64,000 nt of DNA from Planktomarina temperata RCA23 (lineage in GTDB: Bacteria; Pseudomonadota; Alphaproteobacteria; Rhodobacterales; Rhodobacteraceae): NCBI RefSeq assembly GCF_000738435.1, contig NZ_CP003984.1, positions 2,480,001 to 2,544,000 of the forward strand. The letters run 5' to 3'. A program made the position numbers and the translations under genes. Shown here piece by piece: positions 51,016-60,969 of the stretch. The notes beneath the pieces are model-generated. The model saw nothing but the letters and a program-made list of their open reading frames with translations. It was not told the origin of the DNA and searched no databases. The number at the start of each line of letters is the position of its first letter. Within the stretch, counting starts at the first letter, position 1.

Positions 51016-51632
51016 CATATGACGACCTCCTCCGCAGGCTGCAGGCGGAGCAGCTGACAATCTTCGGAAGCTTACGCGGTGCGCAGGGCACGATCCTATT
51101 GCTCGGGCCGCATGAGCCCGGGTTTTGGCCTGTGCTTTGTGACAGTCCCGAGTGGCAAGATGGTGCGGCAGATCCTGTGGACCGCTGGTCACGACGTATG
51201 ATCACAGGGTTGGCAGACAGGCTGGGAGCGCAGGTGCATTTTCCTTTTGGAGCGGAGCCGGCGCCGTTTCTGACTTGGGCTATGGCCAGTGATCGCGCCT
51301 GGGTCAGCCCCGTCGGCATGCTGGTGCAGGCCGAAGCCGGGCTTATGGTCTCCTATCGCGGCGCATTGGAATTTAATTGGCATATCGAAACGCCTGACGC
51401 CCCGCCCCGCCCCTGCACCGGATGCGCCAAGCCCTGCACCACCGCCTGCCCAGTGGGCGCGCTACAGGGCGCTCAATACGATGTTGAGGCCTGCAGATCC
51501 TATGTGCGGTCTGATCCAGCACAACGCTGCCTCACGCACGGCTGTCTGGCCCGGCGCGCTTGTCCGGTTAGTCAAACCTATGCGCGCAACGTGGAACAAT
51601 CGGCCTACCACATGCGGGAGTTTTTGAATTGA
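51012..51632 (+). CDS. Ferredoxin-like 4Fe-4S protein
   Basis: A 206-residue protein joined by ATGA overlap to the preceding gene. The N-terminal region (GTILLLGPHEPGFWPVL, WSRRMITGLADRLGAQVHFP) resembles the accessory part of epoxyqueuosine reductase-like proteins. Cysteines follow the pattern CTGCAKPCTTACPVGAL (CxxCxxxCxxxCP), with a second set in CRSYV and CLTHGCLARRACPV. It may be an electron carrier for the neighbouring di-iron enzyme, which is inferred from order. Confidence 0.82.
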   Translation: MTYDDLLRRLQAEQLTIFGSLRGAQGTILLLGPHEPGFWPVLCDSPEWQDGAADPVDRWSRRMITGLADRLGAQVHFPFGAEPAPFLTWAMASDRAWVSPVGMLVQAEAGLMVSYRGALEFNWHIETPDAPPRPCTGCAKPCTTACPVGALQGAQYDVEACRSYVRSDPAQRCLTHGCLARRACPVSQTYARNVEQSAYHMREFLN

Positions 51633-52126
51633 AGCTCATATTAATGCGCCATACCCATGCCGACTGGGCCCCCGGGCAGGACGATCACGCCCGCCCACTC
51701 AGCCCACGGGGGCAAGATGAGGCGCGCCGGCTGGGCAATTGGCTCAGAAAATCCGGTCATCTGCCAAGTCATGCACTGGTTTCAGATGCCAAGCGCACAG
51801 GCCAAAGTTTTGCAGCGCTGGCGCTGAGCTGCCCGGCTGATGCACTGGCGGAGCTGTATTTGGCAGAGCCTGCATCTTTACGCGCGGCTATCAATGCCCA
51901 GCGCAACACGGACTGCCTGTTGCTGCTGGCGCATAATCCCGGCATCGCCGAATTGGCCAGCGCCCTGGTTCAAACACCACCGGCACATGCCGCTTTTTAC
52001 ACATATCCACCCGGCGCAACGCTTGTGCTAAACTGCGATCCCCAAGGCGGTACCGCGCAGCTCATTGACTTCACGACGCCAGCAGATCTTGCGCCACAAA
52101 AAAGGGCCCCGAAGGGCCCGATTTAA
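51629..52126 (+). CDS. sixA: SixA-type phosphohistidine phosphatase (histidine phosphatase superfamily)
   Basis: A 165-residue phosphatase starting at the TTG at 51629 that overlaps the previous stop. The catalytic RHG-like motif reads LILMRHTHADW, with RPLSPRGQDEARRLGNWLRK and the C-terminal LLLLAHNPGIAELASALV. It could remove phosphate from histidine kinases or phosphotransfer proteins. Its last codons encode the stem of a hairpin that acts as terminator for the opposite operon. Confidence 0.82.
   Translation: MKLILMRHTHADWAPGQDDHARPLSPRGQDEARRLGNWLRKSGHLPSHALVSDAKRTGQSFAALALSCPADALAELYLAEPASLRAAINAQRNTDCLLLLAHNPGIAELASALVQTPPAHAAFYTYPPGATLVLNCDPQGGTAQLIDFTTPADLAPQKRAPKGPI
52098..52119 (-). 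terminator. Intrinsic terminator of the aap operon
   Basis: On the minus strand the hairpin GGGCCC-TTCG-GGGCCC (52104-52119) is followed by TTTTTT (52103-52098). It lies 31 bases beyond the aapP stop. It overlaps the last codons of the sixA-like gene on the other strand. Confidence 0.85.
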
Positions 52127-52149
52127 ACTCTGATAGGCCCACAAGACCG

Positions 52150-52914
52150 CTAGTGACCCAAAATTTGGCTCAAGAACAGTTTGGTGCGATCTGATTGGGG
52201 ATTGTTGAAGAACTCTTCTGGCTCGTTTTGTTCGACGATTTGCCCCGCATCCATGAAAATGACCCGATTGGCCACCTGACGTGCAAAACCCATTTCATGG
52301 GTCACACAGAGCATGGTCATACCGTCTTCAGCCAGTTCAATCATCGTGTCCAACACCTCTTTGATCATCTCAGGATCAAGCGCAGAGGTGGGTTCATCAA
52401 AGAGCATAATTCGAGGCTTCATACACAAGGAGCGCGCAATGGCCACCCGCTGTTGTTGACCGCCCGAAAGCTGGCCAGGATATTTGTCCGCTTGCTCCGG
52501 AATTTTAACTTTCTCGAGAAAGTGCATCGCCGTTTCTTCGGCTTCTTTCTTGGGTGTTTTACGCACCCAAATTGGGGCCAAAGTGCAATTTTCCAAGATG
52601 GTCAGATGTGGAAACAGATTGAAGTGCTGGAAGCACATGCCAACTTCGGAGCGCACCTTATCAATGTTCTTCACATCCGAGGATAACAATGTTCCATCAA
52701 CTGTGATGGATCCCTTTTGATGCTCTTCCAGAGCATTGATGCAACGAATGAGGGTGGATTTCCCGGAGCCGGACGGTCCGCAAATCACAATCCGCTCGCC
52801 ACGCTGCACATCAAGATTGATGTCGCGTAGCACGTGGAATGTGCCATACCATTTATTCATGTCCTTGATTGAGATTGCGATCTCATCAGAAACTTTCATT
52901 TGGGCTTCAGACAT
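52150..52914 (-). CDS. aapP: General L-amino acid ABC transporter ATP-binding protein
   Basis: A 254-residue ATPase. The ATG at 52914 gives [20 protein letters not shown]; the open frame to 53073 overlaps the previous gene. Walker [10 protein letters not shown], signature [17 protein letters not shown], Walker [16 protein letters not shown], switch [11 protein letters not shown]. It powers uptake of L-amino acids together with AapQ and AapM. Last gene of the operon. Confidence 0.93.
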   Translation of the reverse strand: MSEAQMKVSDEIAISIKDMNKWYGTFHVLRDINLDVQRGERIVICGPSGSGKSTLIRCINALEEHQKGSITVDGTLLSSDVKNIDKVRSEVGMCFQHFNLFPHLTILENCTLAPIWVRKTPKKEAEETAMHFLEKVKIPEQADKYPGQLSGGQQQRVAIARSLCMKPRIMLFDEPTSALDPEMIKEVLDTMIELAEDGMTMLCVTHEMGFARQVANRVIFMDAGQIVEQNEPEEFFNNPQSDRTKLFLSQILGH

Positions 52915-52927
52915 TCTCAAAGCTCCC

Positions 52928-54220
52928 TTAGTGATGATCGGTTCGAAGCTGACGCTCCAACCATTGTGAATATTGTGAAATGCCGTAGCAGACGACGAAG
53001 AACAGCAAGATCGCGAAGAGATACAGCTCCCAATAAATCCCCGTCCAAGCCGTGGAGGAGGAAATAGGACCACGGATCATACCAACGAGATCAAACATTG
53101 AGATAACCGAGACCAAAGTCGTATCTTTAAACAGCCCAACCGCTACGTTTACTATACCCGGAATTGAGATCTTGAGCGCCTGCGGCAGGATGATTAACCG
53201 CATCGCCTGCGGGTAATCCAGCCCCAGACTGTCAGCGGCCTCATACTGCCCACGCGGCAAGGCCGCGAGGCCACCCCGGATCACCTCTGCGATATAGGCC
53301 GCAGAGAAGAGCGTGATCATGATAATCACCCTTAGGATCAAATCCAAATTGGTGCCGGGTGGGAAGAAATACGACAGGACGACATTGGCCACAAACAGCA
53401 GCGTGATCAGCGGCACACCGCGGATAAACTCGATAAAAACAACACAAATGCCCTTAATGATCGGCATATTCGACTGACGTCCCAAGGCCAAGACGATCCC
53501 TAGGGGAATGGACAGAGAGACGCAGACCGTGCCCAAGATAAGGTTAAGCATAAAGCCCCCCATATCCCGAGAAGCCACCGGCTCAAGTGCGATAAACCCA
53601 GACAGCGCTGCGGTCACAAAGCTGCCCAGGTAAAGCACCAGCGCCACGGCGACAACACCGGACAAAAGCCCTGTTGCAAAGCCAATCAGGCGCTCCGTTT
53701 TGACGAAGGCCATATAACCCGCAATGAGTGAGAGACCCACAATAACGGGGGTCAAAAGTGTTCCACCCCAGATCAACCAAAAAGCCAGAAAGGGGTAAAT
53801 CGCGGAAAAGATCAGCATCTTGCGTGGCAATTTTTGGAACAATACCGGGGCGATGCAGACCAAAAGCAACACAAAGGCCAGGGTCGGGCGCCAGTAGGCT
53901 TCGACCGGATATTGGAAGCCAAACAACATTTGGTTCCAGCGTTCCGTCAAAACCGACCAACACGCGCCACTGGTGCCTTGCAAGACTTCCCGGCATTCAC
54001 GCAGGCTGCTTGTGGTCCAGACCCCGTTCCACATCCAAGGAGTGGACGCGAGAATAATTTTGGCTACGAAATAGATGGACAGGATGGTCAGGATCGAATT
54101 GATCCAATTCGAGAACAGATTTTCGCGCACCCATTTGACCGCACCGGCCTGTTGAACAGGCGGCGGTGATGGCGGGATAGGCTCATGGCGTACAAAGCCG
54201 AGGTTCGGTGTATCGCTCAT
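52928..54220 (-). CDS. aapM: General L-amino acid ABC transporter permease AapM
   Basis: A 430-residue permease, longer than most amino-acid permeases because of an N-terminal extension with extra membrane segments, a trait of the Aap family. N-terminus [20 protein letters not shown]; the EAA-type loop reads [20 protein letters not shown]. It starts one base after the aapQ stop, preceded by AAGGAGCGTTGAG. Forms the channel with AapQ. Confidence 0.92.
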   Translation of the reverse strand: MSDTPNLGFVRHEPIPPSPPPVQQAGAVKWVRENLFSNWINSILTILSIYFVAKIILASTPWMWNGVWTTSSLRECREVLQGTSGACWSVLTERWNQMLFGFQYPVEAYWRPTLAFVLLLVCIAPVLFQKLPRKMLIFSAIYPFLAFWLIWGGTLLTPVIVGLSLIAGYMAFVKTERLIGFATGLLSGVVAVALVLYLGSFVTAALSGFIALEPVASRDMGGFMLNLILGTVCVSLSIPLGIVLALGRQSNMPIIKGICVVFIEFIRGVPLITLLFVANVVLSYFFPPGTNLDLILRVIIMITLFSAAYIAEVIRGGLAALPRGQYEAADSLGLDYPQAMRLIILPQALKISIPGIVNVAVGLFKDTTLVSVISMFDLVGMIRGPISSSTAWTGIYWELYLFAILLFFVVCYGISQYSQWLERQLRTDHH

Positions 54221-54221
54221 C

Positions 54222-55436
54222 TCAACGCTCCTTCAACTTCATAGCATTGTTATAGACGTTCATAATCGCCGAAATTGACAGGCTGATCACCAAATAGAAC
54301 AGCATCAGCACCAAAATACACTCAATCGCGCGGCCAGTTTGATTGAGGGTGATGCCGCCCAATGTGCCGGTGATATCCATATAACCGACCGCAATGGCCA
54401 GCGAACTGTTTTTGGTGATATTGAGATATTGCGAGATCAGCGGCGGTACGATGACACGCAGGGCTTGCGGCAAAATGATCAGTGACATGATCCGACCCGG
54501 GCGCATGCCCAAGGCCGCGGCCGCTTCCGTTTGGCCGTGGCTGATGGCTTGGATCCCTGCACGGACGTTTTCGGCAATAAACGCGCCTGTGTAGATGGCC
54601 AAGGCAAACCAAAGCGCGATCAAAGACAGGCGCAAATGCAAGCCGCCCTTAAAGTTAAAGCCCTTAAGTTCAGGAGATTCTAGCCCAATCGGACTGCCTA
54701 AAATGAAATAGACCAACACAGTCGGAATAATAAAAATACCAATGGATGGCAGGAGAGTCGGGATCAAGCGACCGGTGTTGAAAAGCAGGTTCCGCGCATA
54801 GCGCCGGAAAGCAAACACGCCGGCGATTGACAGGACAAAGGTGGCCACAACAAGCCAGCTCAGATCTCCCATAATCATCCGTGGAACGTAGACCCCGCGA
54901 TTTGTGAAGGCGATCATATCGAACCACATGGCGCTTGCCGCTGCGTCACCGCGAAACTCGCGAGGCTGCGGCAAGACATTCGACATGACAAGAAAGATAA
55001 TCAAAATCCAGATCAAAACCGGCACATTGCGGAAGGCTTCCACATATATGGCCATGAGTTTCGAGACGACCCAGTTATTTGAAAGGCGCAGCACCCCGGC
55101 GATGACGCCCAAAACGGTGGCGCTCACACAGGCCAAGAAGGCCACGATCAGCGTATTCACAGCCCCCACCATAGAGGCGCGGCCATGGCTCATCTGATTG
55201 TTATATTCGATGGGCATTTGATTGATGTCATAGCCCGCGGTCTCACCGAAGAATCTCCAGCTGATATTCAGACCTGCGTCGGCCAGGTTCGACAAAAGAT
55301 TGGAAACAAGATAGCCCATCGCGAAAATAAGCCCGATCAGCGCAATTACTTGAAATGTTGTTGATCGGTAGCGGGTATCATTTATCAACATCGACAAGCT
55401 GAACTTGCTTGCCTCTGTGTGTGTCGTTGATGACAT
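54222..55436 (-). CDS. aapQ: General L-amino acid ABC transporter permease AapQ
   Basis: A 404-residue permease with about eight hydrophobic segments beginning TFQVIALIGLIFAMGYLVSN. The ATPase-docking loop is TEAAAALGMRPGRIMSLIIL. It follows the binding-protein gene aapJ after a hairpin, and overlaps operationally with aapM (one-base gap). Both AapQ and AapM are typical of rhizobial and rhodobacterial systems. Confidence 0.92.
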   Translation of the reverse strand: MSSTTHTEASKFSLSMLINDTRYRSTTFQVIALIGLIFAMGYLVSNLLSNLADAGLNISWRFFGETAGYDINQMPIEYNNQMSHGRASMVGAVNTLIVAFLACVSATVLGVIAGVLRLSNNWVVSKLMAIYVEAFRNVPVLIWILIIFLVMSNVLPQPREFRGDAAASAMWFDMIAFTNRGVYVPRMIMGDLSWLVVATFVLSIAGVFAFRRYARNLLFNTGRLIPTLLPSIGIFIIPTVLVYFILGSPIGLESPELKGFNFKGGLHLRLSLIALWFALAIYTGAFIAENVRAGIQAISHGQTEAAAALGMRPGRIMSLIILPQALRVIVPPLISQYLNITKNSSLAIAVGYMDITGTLGGITLNQTGRAIECILVLMLFYLVISLSISAIMNVYNNAMKLKER

Positions 55437-55511
55437 AGAATTTTTCCCTGAGTTTCTGAATTTATTTTGAATTTTATATTTTCAGATTTGTCTTAGGCTT
55501 AGATAAGAAAA

Positions 55512-55533
55512 GGGCGCAGATTTCTCTGCGCCC
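55512..55533 (-). terminator. Hairpin between aapJ and aapQ (partial terminator/attenuator)
   Basis: Perfect 9-base-pair stem GGGCGCAGA/TCTGCGCCC with a four-base loop, followed on the minus strand by CTTTTC. It lies 14 bases downstream of the aapJ stop. Such a structure lets the binding protein be made in excess of the membrane subunits. Confidence 0.75.
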
Positions 55534-55547
55534 AATCCAAAATATTC

Positions 55548-56564
55548 TTAGCGGAATGGTGGTGAATAGATCAGACCGCCGTCTTTCCATTGTGCGTTCA
55601 AACCACGGGACAAGCCGATGTTTGTTGCTGTGCCGATGTTGCTTTCGAACACTTCACCGTAGTTGCCGCCGGACATGATGGCGCGTTTTGCCCATTCTGC
55701 GTCCAAACCGAGCATCTCGCCCAAAGTGCCTTCAGAGCCCAACAGACGGTTGATTTCTGGATTGTTTGTGCCCGCAGCCATCTCAGCGATGTTGTCTGAA
55801 GTCACACCCAGCTCTTCAGCTGTGATCAAAGCGTTCAAAGTCCAGCGCGCGATATCGCCCCAGTCGTTGTCGCCGTGACGTACCAATGGGCCAAGTGGCT
55901 CTTTGGAGATCACGTCAGGAAGAACAACATAGTCGTCTGGGCTTGGAAAGTTTGCACGTTGAGCGGCCAAAGCGGACCGGTCAGTTGTGTAAACGTCGCA
56001 TGAGCCTGCGAGGAACAATTGTGCAGCTTCAGAACCGGTTTCGATTGGCACTGGCTCGTAAGAGATGCCATTCGCACGGAAGAAGTCAGCCAAGTTCAGC
56101 TCTGTTGTTGTCCCAGTTTTGATACAAACAGTCGCGCCATCCAATTCAGCGGCTGAAGACACGCCCAAAGACGCTGGAACCATGAAGCCTTGACCGTCGT
56201 AGTAGTTTACGCCGACAAATTCGAACTTCAGGTCAACGTCACGAGACATTGTCCAAGTTGTGTTACGGGCGAGCAGATCGATTTCGCCAGATGCCAAAGC
56301 GGTGAAACGTGTTTTGCCGGTTGTTGGAACGAATTCAACAGCCATGTTGTCGCCCAAGACTGCAGCGGCAACAGCGCGGCAGACAGCAACGTCAAAACCC
56401 TGCCAAACGCCATTTGCATCGGGCTCAGCGAAACCAGGAACACCTGTGGTCACACCACAGTTCAGTTTGCCGCGTGCTTTAACATCATCGAGAGTGCCAG
56501 CAGACGCCAAGCCAGCCGCCAGGCCAGCTACGGTCAGTGCACCAAGAAATACGGTTTTTTTCAT
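55548..56564 (-). CDS. aapJ: General L-amino acid-binding periplasmic protein AapJ
   Basis: A 338-residue periplasmic binding protein. The ATG at 56564 after GATGAGGTAAAA begins a signal peptide (KKTVFLGALTVAGLAAGLAS, cleavage near SAG). The mature part starts TLDDVKARGKLNCGVTTGVP and contains FVPTTGKTRFTALASGEIDL with DLLARNTTWTMSRD, hallmarks of broad amino acid binding proteins. First gene of the operon; the upstream 200 bases to 56777 hold its promoter. Confidence 0.93.
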   Translation of the reverse strand: MKKTVFLGALTVAGLAAGLASAGTLDDVKARGKLNCGVTTGVPGFAEPDANGVWQGFDVAVCRAVAAAVLGDNMAVEFVPTTGKTRFTALASGEIDLLARNTTWTMSRDVDLKFEFVGVNYYDGQGFMVPASLGVSSAAELDGATVCIKTGTTTELNLADFFRANGISYEPVPIETGSEAAQLFLAGSCDVYTTDRSALAAQRANFPSPDDYVVLPDVISKEPLGPLVRHGDNDWGDIARWTLNALITAEELGVTSDNIAEMAAGTNNPEINRLLGSEGTLGEMLGLDAEWAKRAIMSGGNYGEVFESNIGTATNIGLSRGLNAQWKDGGLIYSPPFR

Positions 56565-56777
56565 TTTTACCTCATCCTGTTTTTCCACCCCCATAAGGGG
56601 CGGTCTAATCCAATTAAATTAATTGGCATGAATGCGAGAGTTGCCTCTGCAATGAAAAAGACAATGACAAATTTTATACCGACGGGTCAAGTGATCACCG
56701 CGAAAATCAATGCTTTTTGGTGAACATTTCGTTAAAATAAGACAGAATTATTTGTATACTTTTGCATACCGCGCCGC

Positions 56778-57482
56778 TCAGCTCATTTTGTAGAATCGAT
56801 GGGCGTGTATAAATGCCGATCGCTTTAAACTTGCCGTTTCGTCAGCTTCGTCATCCTGTCCCCATTGCTCGATCTGCCACAGTTCGTCGAGTCGCGAGCG
56901 TGTCCAAAGATCGTCGATGGCAAACGCCTCTGCCTGTGCCGCCAGTCCAATCACCAATGATCCAGACATGCTGACAAGATCGTGAAGGGCGGCCAATTGA
57001 AACGGGGACTGCGTCACAACCCATGCGGTTAGGTTGGCCACCGCATTCGCCGGTTGCGCCACATGCATCACGCCTTCCACGGTGCGCAAGGGCGCATCAA
57101 GATGCTCAGCCGCCCAAGCCAAAAGCGGATCCCAGGCCTCTTTTTGCCGGGCCACCAGTTCGTCAGGCGAGGGCGCGCGGTAACACAGTAAATCATCTTC
57201 GCCATAAGCCGCAATTAACTGCGCCACTTCAGCCTGTTGCGGCGTCACCTTATCCAAGGCTGCATTTGCCGACCGCGTGGTGGGCATCGTGCGCGGGTCA
57301 ATCTTCTCACCTTGCGCCTCCCACTCCGCCGCAATCGCCTCGGCCATGGCTTGACTGGGCACCGCCAGGGTTGCCTTGGCTGGCGTTTTGACCAGACGCT
57401 TATCTAGCAAGATCACATAGTCTTCTCCGCGCAGATCAACCGTCACATCGCTCCAAAATCGTTTTGCGGCCCAATCACTCAT
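56778..57482 (-). CDS. ATP12-family chaperone protein
   Basis: A 234-residue protein homologous to mitochondrial Atp12, which assists assembly of the F1-ATPase alpha subunit. Features are WAAKRFWSDVTVDLRGEDYV, LLDKRLVKTPAKATLAVPSQ, AEAIAAEWEAQGEKIDPRTM and DDLLCYRAPSPDELVARQ. Starts in an ATGA overlap with the HAD gene, so both belong to one operon with rluC and crcB. Confidence 0.88.
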   Translation of the reverse strand: MSDWAAKRFWSDVTVDLRGEDYVILLDKRLVKTPAKATLAVPSQAMAEAIAAEWEAQGEKIDPRTMPTTRSANAALDKVTPQQAEVAQLIAAYGEDDLLCYRAPSPDELVARQKEAWDPLLAWAAEHLDAPLRTVEGVMHVAQPANAVANLTAWVVTQSPFQLAALHDLVSMSGSLVIGLAAQAEAFAIDDLWTRSRLDELWQIEQWGQDDEADETASLKRSAFIHAHRFYKMS

Positions 57483-58147
57483 ATCTCACCCCATAGGTTT
57501 TGAACTTCCGGCACCAGCTGCCCATAGTGATCAACCATCCGGTCCGCCTGCCCCCGCAAGGCTTCCGCCGCATGATAGCCCCAGGTGACCCCAATCGTTT
57601 TTAGCCCAGCAGCCCGGCCCATTTGCATATCAAAAGTTGTATCACCGATCATCACCCCGCGCGCCGCGCCGCTTTCCGCCATGGCCTGCAAGACCATAGA
57701 AGGATGCGGCTTAGAGGGGTGATCATCCGCCACTTGCGTTGTGACAAAACGCCCGGCCAAATCAGGATTGGACAAAACATGGCTCAACCCGCGACGCGAC
57801 ATGCCTGTGGCGATGCCCAAGACGATATCATCCAGATCTTTTAGGATCTCCAAACACTCCAGAGCCCCAGGATAGAGCGGAGCGGCGGCAGCCGATTGGC
57901 GCAGGCTTGCAAAACTCTCTTTATAAGTTTCAACCAATAGCCCGCGCTCTTGCGCATCTGTTTCGGGGCAGAGCTGCGCAAAAGCTTCGGACAATGACAA
58001 CCCGACAATCGCTAATATCTCAGAGGCGGGCGGCAAGAGAAGACCGCGCGCCTTGAACGCAAATTCCATGGCTCCCAAGATATGGGACTGGCTGTCGATC
58101 AGCGTACCATCCACATCAAATAGAACCAAAGTCCGTGGTCGGCTCAT
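57479..58147 (-). CDS. HAD-family hydrolase (phosphoglycolate phosphatase-like)
   Basis: A 222-residue haloacid dehalogenase-type phosphatase. Nucleophile motif LFDVDGTLIDSQ, second motif IATGMSRRG, lysine in DDHPSKPHPSM, and MIGDTTFDMQMGRAAG as the metal motif. Substrate unknown; a repair or housekeeping phosphatase is likely. It overlaps both neighbours by four bases. Confidence 0.87.
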   Translation of the reverse strand: MSRPRTLVLFDVDGTLIDSQSHILGAMEFAFKARGLLLPPASEILAIVGLSLSEAFAQLCPETDAQERGLLVETYKESFASLRQSAAAAPLYPGALECLEILKDLDDIVLGIATGMSRRGLSHVLSNPDLAGRFVTTQVADDHPSKPHPSMVLQAMAESGAARGVMIGDTTFDMQMGRAAGLKTIGVTWGYHAAEALRGQADRMVDHYGQLVPEVQNLWGEI

Positions 58148-59184
58148 TCATCGCCCTCGAATGGATCAAGTTCCACATCGCGCGGATCCCATTGCATCTG
58201 ATCCCAGGTGCGCTGCATATGCTCTGGCAAGGGAGCGGTAAACGAGAGCATTGCGCGGGTCACCGGGTGCTCCAGCCGCAAATGCCTGGCGTGCAAATGC
58301 ATCTTCTTACTGATATCTCCGCCCAGTTGCGCACCCCAGCCATGCCCAAGGTTTTCTTGGCTTGAGCCGCCATATTTACCATCCCCGACAATGGGATGCC
58401 CCATTTCGGCCATATGCGCCCGCAGCTGGTGCGTCCGCCCGGTGACGGGTACCAATGCCACCCAAGCTGCCCGGCTGCCAAGCGGCGATAGAACCGCATA
58501 ATCCGTGGTGGCGCGCTTCGCTCCGGGGGTTGTTGCAACCTCATTGGGATGCAAACAATGCATTTTCTCGCCTTCCCCAAAGCTGCCATGGCCGCCGGCT
58601 TTGACCAACCCATATTTTACGGTGCCCATTTTCGGATGCGGCACGCCGGCGACAACGGCCCAATAAATCTTGCGCGTCTCGCGGTGGCGAAAAGCCTCAG
58701 CCAAAGTCGCTGCCATTTGCCGGCTGCGCCCTAGGATCAAAACCCCGGAGGTGTCCTTATCCAAACGATGCACGAGCCGTGGGTTTTCGTCATTGCCGAA
58801 CCGCAGCGCAGGGGTGAGGCCGTCCACATGGCGATGCTGCTTGCTGCCCCCCTGCACGGGCAGGCCCGGCGGTTTGTTCAACGCGATGATATGCTCATCG
58901 CGATACAGCACGCAGGATTGAATCATTTTGGCATCAGCATCAGAGATTTTCTTGTCGACAATGGCCGGCGCTGGCGTATCGGGCAAAGGCGGGATGCGTA
59001 CCACTTGCCCCACTTCGACCCGGGTATTGGACTTCACCCGTCCCCCGTCAACGCGGATGTCGCCCTTGCGACACATCTTTTCGATCTGGCCCTGCTGCAC
59101 CTGGGGAAAGAGGCGGCGGAACCAACGATCCAAGCGCTGATCACCGTCCCCCTCATTGACTTGTAAAAGCTGTACTCGGCTCAT
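58144..59184 (-). CDS. rluC: RluC/RluD-family 23S rRNA pseudouridine synthase
   Basis: A 346-residue enzyme. An S4 domain at the N-terminus (GDQRLDRWFRRLFPQVQQGQ) precedes the pseudouridine synthase domain with the catalytic aspartate in VHRLDKDTSGVLILGRS, and GRTHQLRAHMAEMGHPIVGD. I take the ATG at 59184, which overlaps the crcB stop; 59190 is also in frame. It modifies uridines of 23S rRNA. The exact specificity (RluC versus RluD) is not established. Confidence 0.9.
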   Translation of the reverse strand: MSRVQLLQVNEGDGDQRLDRWFRRLFPQVQQGQIEKMCRKGDIRVDGGRVKSNTRVEVGQVVRIPPLPDTPAPAIVDKKISDADAKMIQSCVLYRDEHIIALNKPPGLPVQGGSKQHRHVDGLTPALRFGNDENPRLVHRLDKDTSGVLILGRSRQMAATLAEAFRHRETRKIYWAVVAGVPHPKMGTVKYGLVKAGGHGSFGEGEKMHCLHPNEVATTPGAKRATTDYAVLSPLGSRAAWVALVPVTGRTHQLRAHMAEMGHPIVGDGKYGGSSQENLGHGWGAQLGGDISKKMHLHARHLRLEHPVTRAMLSFTAPLPEHMQRTWDQMQWDPRDVELDPFEGDE

Positions 59185-59558
59185 GCCCATATTCCTCGTG
59201 CAATCATCAGGCCCACTATCAGACCTCCTATCGAAAGGACCACCGATAGGGTGACATACCCCAGCGCTTGCCCCATGCTGCCGCGTTCAAACAAAGTCAC
59301 CGCCTCCAAGGAGAAGGCGGAGAAGGTCGTGAACCCGCCAAGCAGGCCCGTCATGACCAATGGCGTCAAATATGTCATACCGCGTTGCGCCGCATAGACC
59401 ACAAACATCCCCATAGCAAAAGAGCCCAAGATGTTGACCGTCATCACTGCCAGTGGAAAGCCCGGGCCCACAAGACGCAATATGCCCACCCCGGCCAAAA
59501 ACCGAAGCACCGCGCCAATCGCCCCACCAAGGGCCACCTGTAAAACTGTCGTAAGCAT
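59181..59558 (-). CDS. crcB: Fluoride efflux channel CrcB/Fluc
   Basis: A 125-residue membrane protein with four hydrophobic segments. The sequence LLGGFTTFSAFSLEAVTLFE contains the Phe-rich TTFS fluoride path motif, and GGAIGAVLRFLAGVGI the N-terminal part. It exports fluoride as a dual-topology dimer. No fluoride riboswitch was seen upstream. Confidence 0.93.
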   Translation of the reverse strand: MLTTVLQVALGGAIGAVLRFLAGVGILRLVGPGFPLAVMTVNILGSFAMGMFVVYAAQRGMTYLTPLVMTGLLGGFTTFSAFSLEAVTLFERGSMGQALGYVTLSVVLSIGGLIVGLMIARGIWA

Positions 59559-59589
59559 ATGGGTGCAATGTGCTCAGGCGGAGGGTTTG

Positions 59590-60903
59590 TCAACCTTTGC
59601 GGCGGTTGCGCAGCTTTTCGAAATAGGCCAGACGTTTGCGCAGCTCTCGTTCAAACCCCCGCTCCACCGGCGCATAATACTCCGGGCGCTCCATGCCCTC
59701 TGGGAAGTAATTTTGACCGGAAAACCCATCTTCCGCATCGTGATCATAGGCATATCCGTCGCCATAGCCTTGATCCTTCATCAAACCAGTCGCGGCATTT
59801 AGAATATGTTTGGGAGGCGGCTGCGAGCCGGTGTGCTTGGCCTCTCTCAGCGCGGCCTTATAGGCCACATAGGCCGCATTCGATTTTGGCGCCAACGCCA
59901 GATAGGTCACGGCCTGCGCCAAAGCCAACTCCCCCTCCGGGCTGCCTAATCTTTCGTAGGTTTGCCAAGATTGCAAACAGACGTCTTGCGCTTGTGGATC
60001 GGCCAAACCGATGTCTTCCACAGCCATGCGCGTCAAGCGCCGGGCCAAGTAGCGCGGATCTTCACCCCCCTGCACCATCCGCGCAAACCAATAGAGCGCC
60101 GCATCCGGGTCCGAACCGCGGATGGACTTATGCAAGGCCGAAATCAAATTGTAATGGCTGTCACCAGATTTGTCATAGACGGCTGCGCGGCGCATCAGAC
60201 GTGTGGACAGGGTGCTCTGGTCTATGGGGCTCTGCAGGTCCCAAGCCAAAATTTGCTCAATTAAATTGAGAAGGCTGCGCCCATCACCATCGGCCATCTC
60301 CAAAACTGCGCGGCGCGCGCCTGCCTCCAGCGGCAACACACGCCCCGCCTCCGTCTCGGCCCGCTGTGCCAGAAGCTCCAACTCATCGACTGAGAGGCGC
60401 TCTAACACCAGAACTTGCGCCCGCGACAGAACAGCAGCATTTAATTCAAAGGAGGGGTTTTCAGTGGTGGCTCCCACCAGAACCAGCGTACCATCCTCCA
60501 TCAGTGGAAGGAAACTGTCTTGTTGGGCCTTGTTGAAACGATGAATTTCATCAACAAAGAGTAACGTTCCCTGGCCATTGTCACGCCGGTTTTGCGCCGC
60601 TTGAAAGACTTTGCGCAACTCCGGCACACCGCTGAAAATTGCGCTGATCTGCACAAATTTCAGATCTGTCTCCTCAGCCAAGAGCCGCGCGATGGTGGTT
60701 TTGCCCACGCCCGGTGGTCCCCAAAAGATAATTGAGCCGAGTGCATTGGCCTTGAGCATCACAGTCAAAGGAGCTTCTGGCCCCAAAATCTGCCTTTGAC
60801 CAATCACATCGGCCAAAAGCCTCGGACGCAACCTGTCCGCCAAAGGGCGCGGCGCATCTGAGGCGGGCAGCTCTTCGCCCGGCGTATCGAATAAATCCAT
60901 CAT
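59590..60903 (-). CDS. rarA: Replication-associated recombination protein A (RarA/MgsA)
   Basis: A 437-residue AAA+ ATPase related to clamp-loader subunits, acting at stalled replication forks. Walker [18 protein letters not shown], Walker [17 protein letters not shown], sensor [12 protein letters not shown], and the C-terminal MgsA domain ([20 protein letters not shown], then [20 protein letters not shown]). Tandem ATGs at 60903 and 60900. Confidence 0.93.
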   Translation of the reverse strand: MMDLFDTPGEELPASDAPRPLADRLRPRLLADVIGQRQILGPEAPLTVMLKANALGSIIFWGPPGVGKTTIARLLAEETDLKFVQISAIFSGVPELRKVFQAAQNRRDNGQGTLLFVDEIHRFNKAQQDSFLPLMEDGTLVLVGATTENPSFELNAAVLSRAQVLVLERLSVDELELLAQRAETEAGRVLPLEAGARRAVLEMADGDGRSLLNLIEQILAWDLQSPIDQSTLSTRLMRRAAVYDKSGDSHYNLISALHKSIRGSDPDAALYWFARMVQGGEDPRYLARRLTRMAVEDIGLADPQAQDVCLQSWQTYERLGSPEGELALAQAVTYLALAPKSNAAYVAYKAALREAKHTGSQPPPKHILNAATGLMKDQGYGDGYAYDHDAEDGFSGQNYFPEGMERPEYYAPVERGFERELRKRLAYFEKLRNRRKG

Positions 60904-60969
60904 GCCACCACCCTAAGCGAGGGGCAGGCAAAGGGAAATATCCAACCGACCTGTCGAGCCGAGCATAGA

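Noticed and set aside
58208-59543. Plus-strand ORFs opposite rluC and crcB
   Set aside because: All are antisense shadows of genes with diagnostic motifs; none has a ribosome site.
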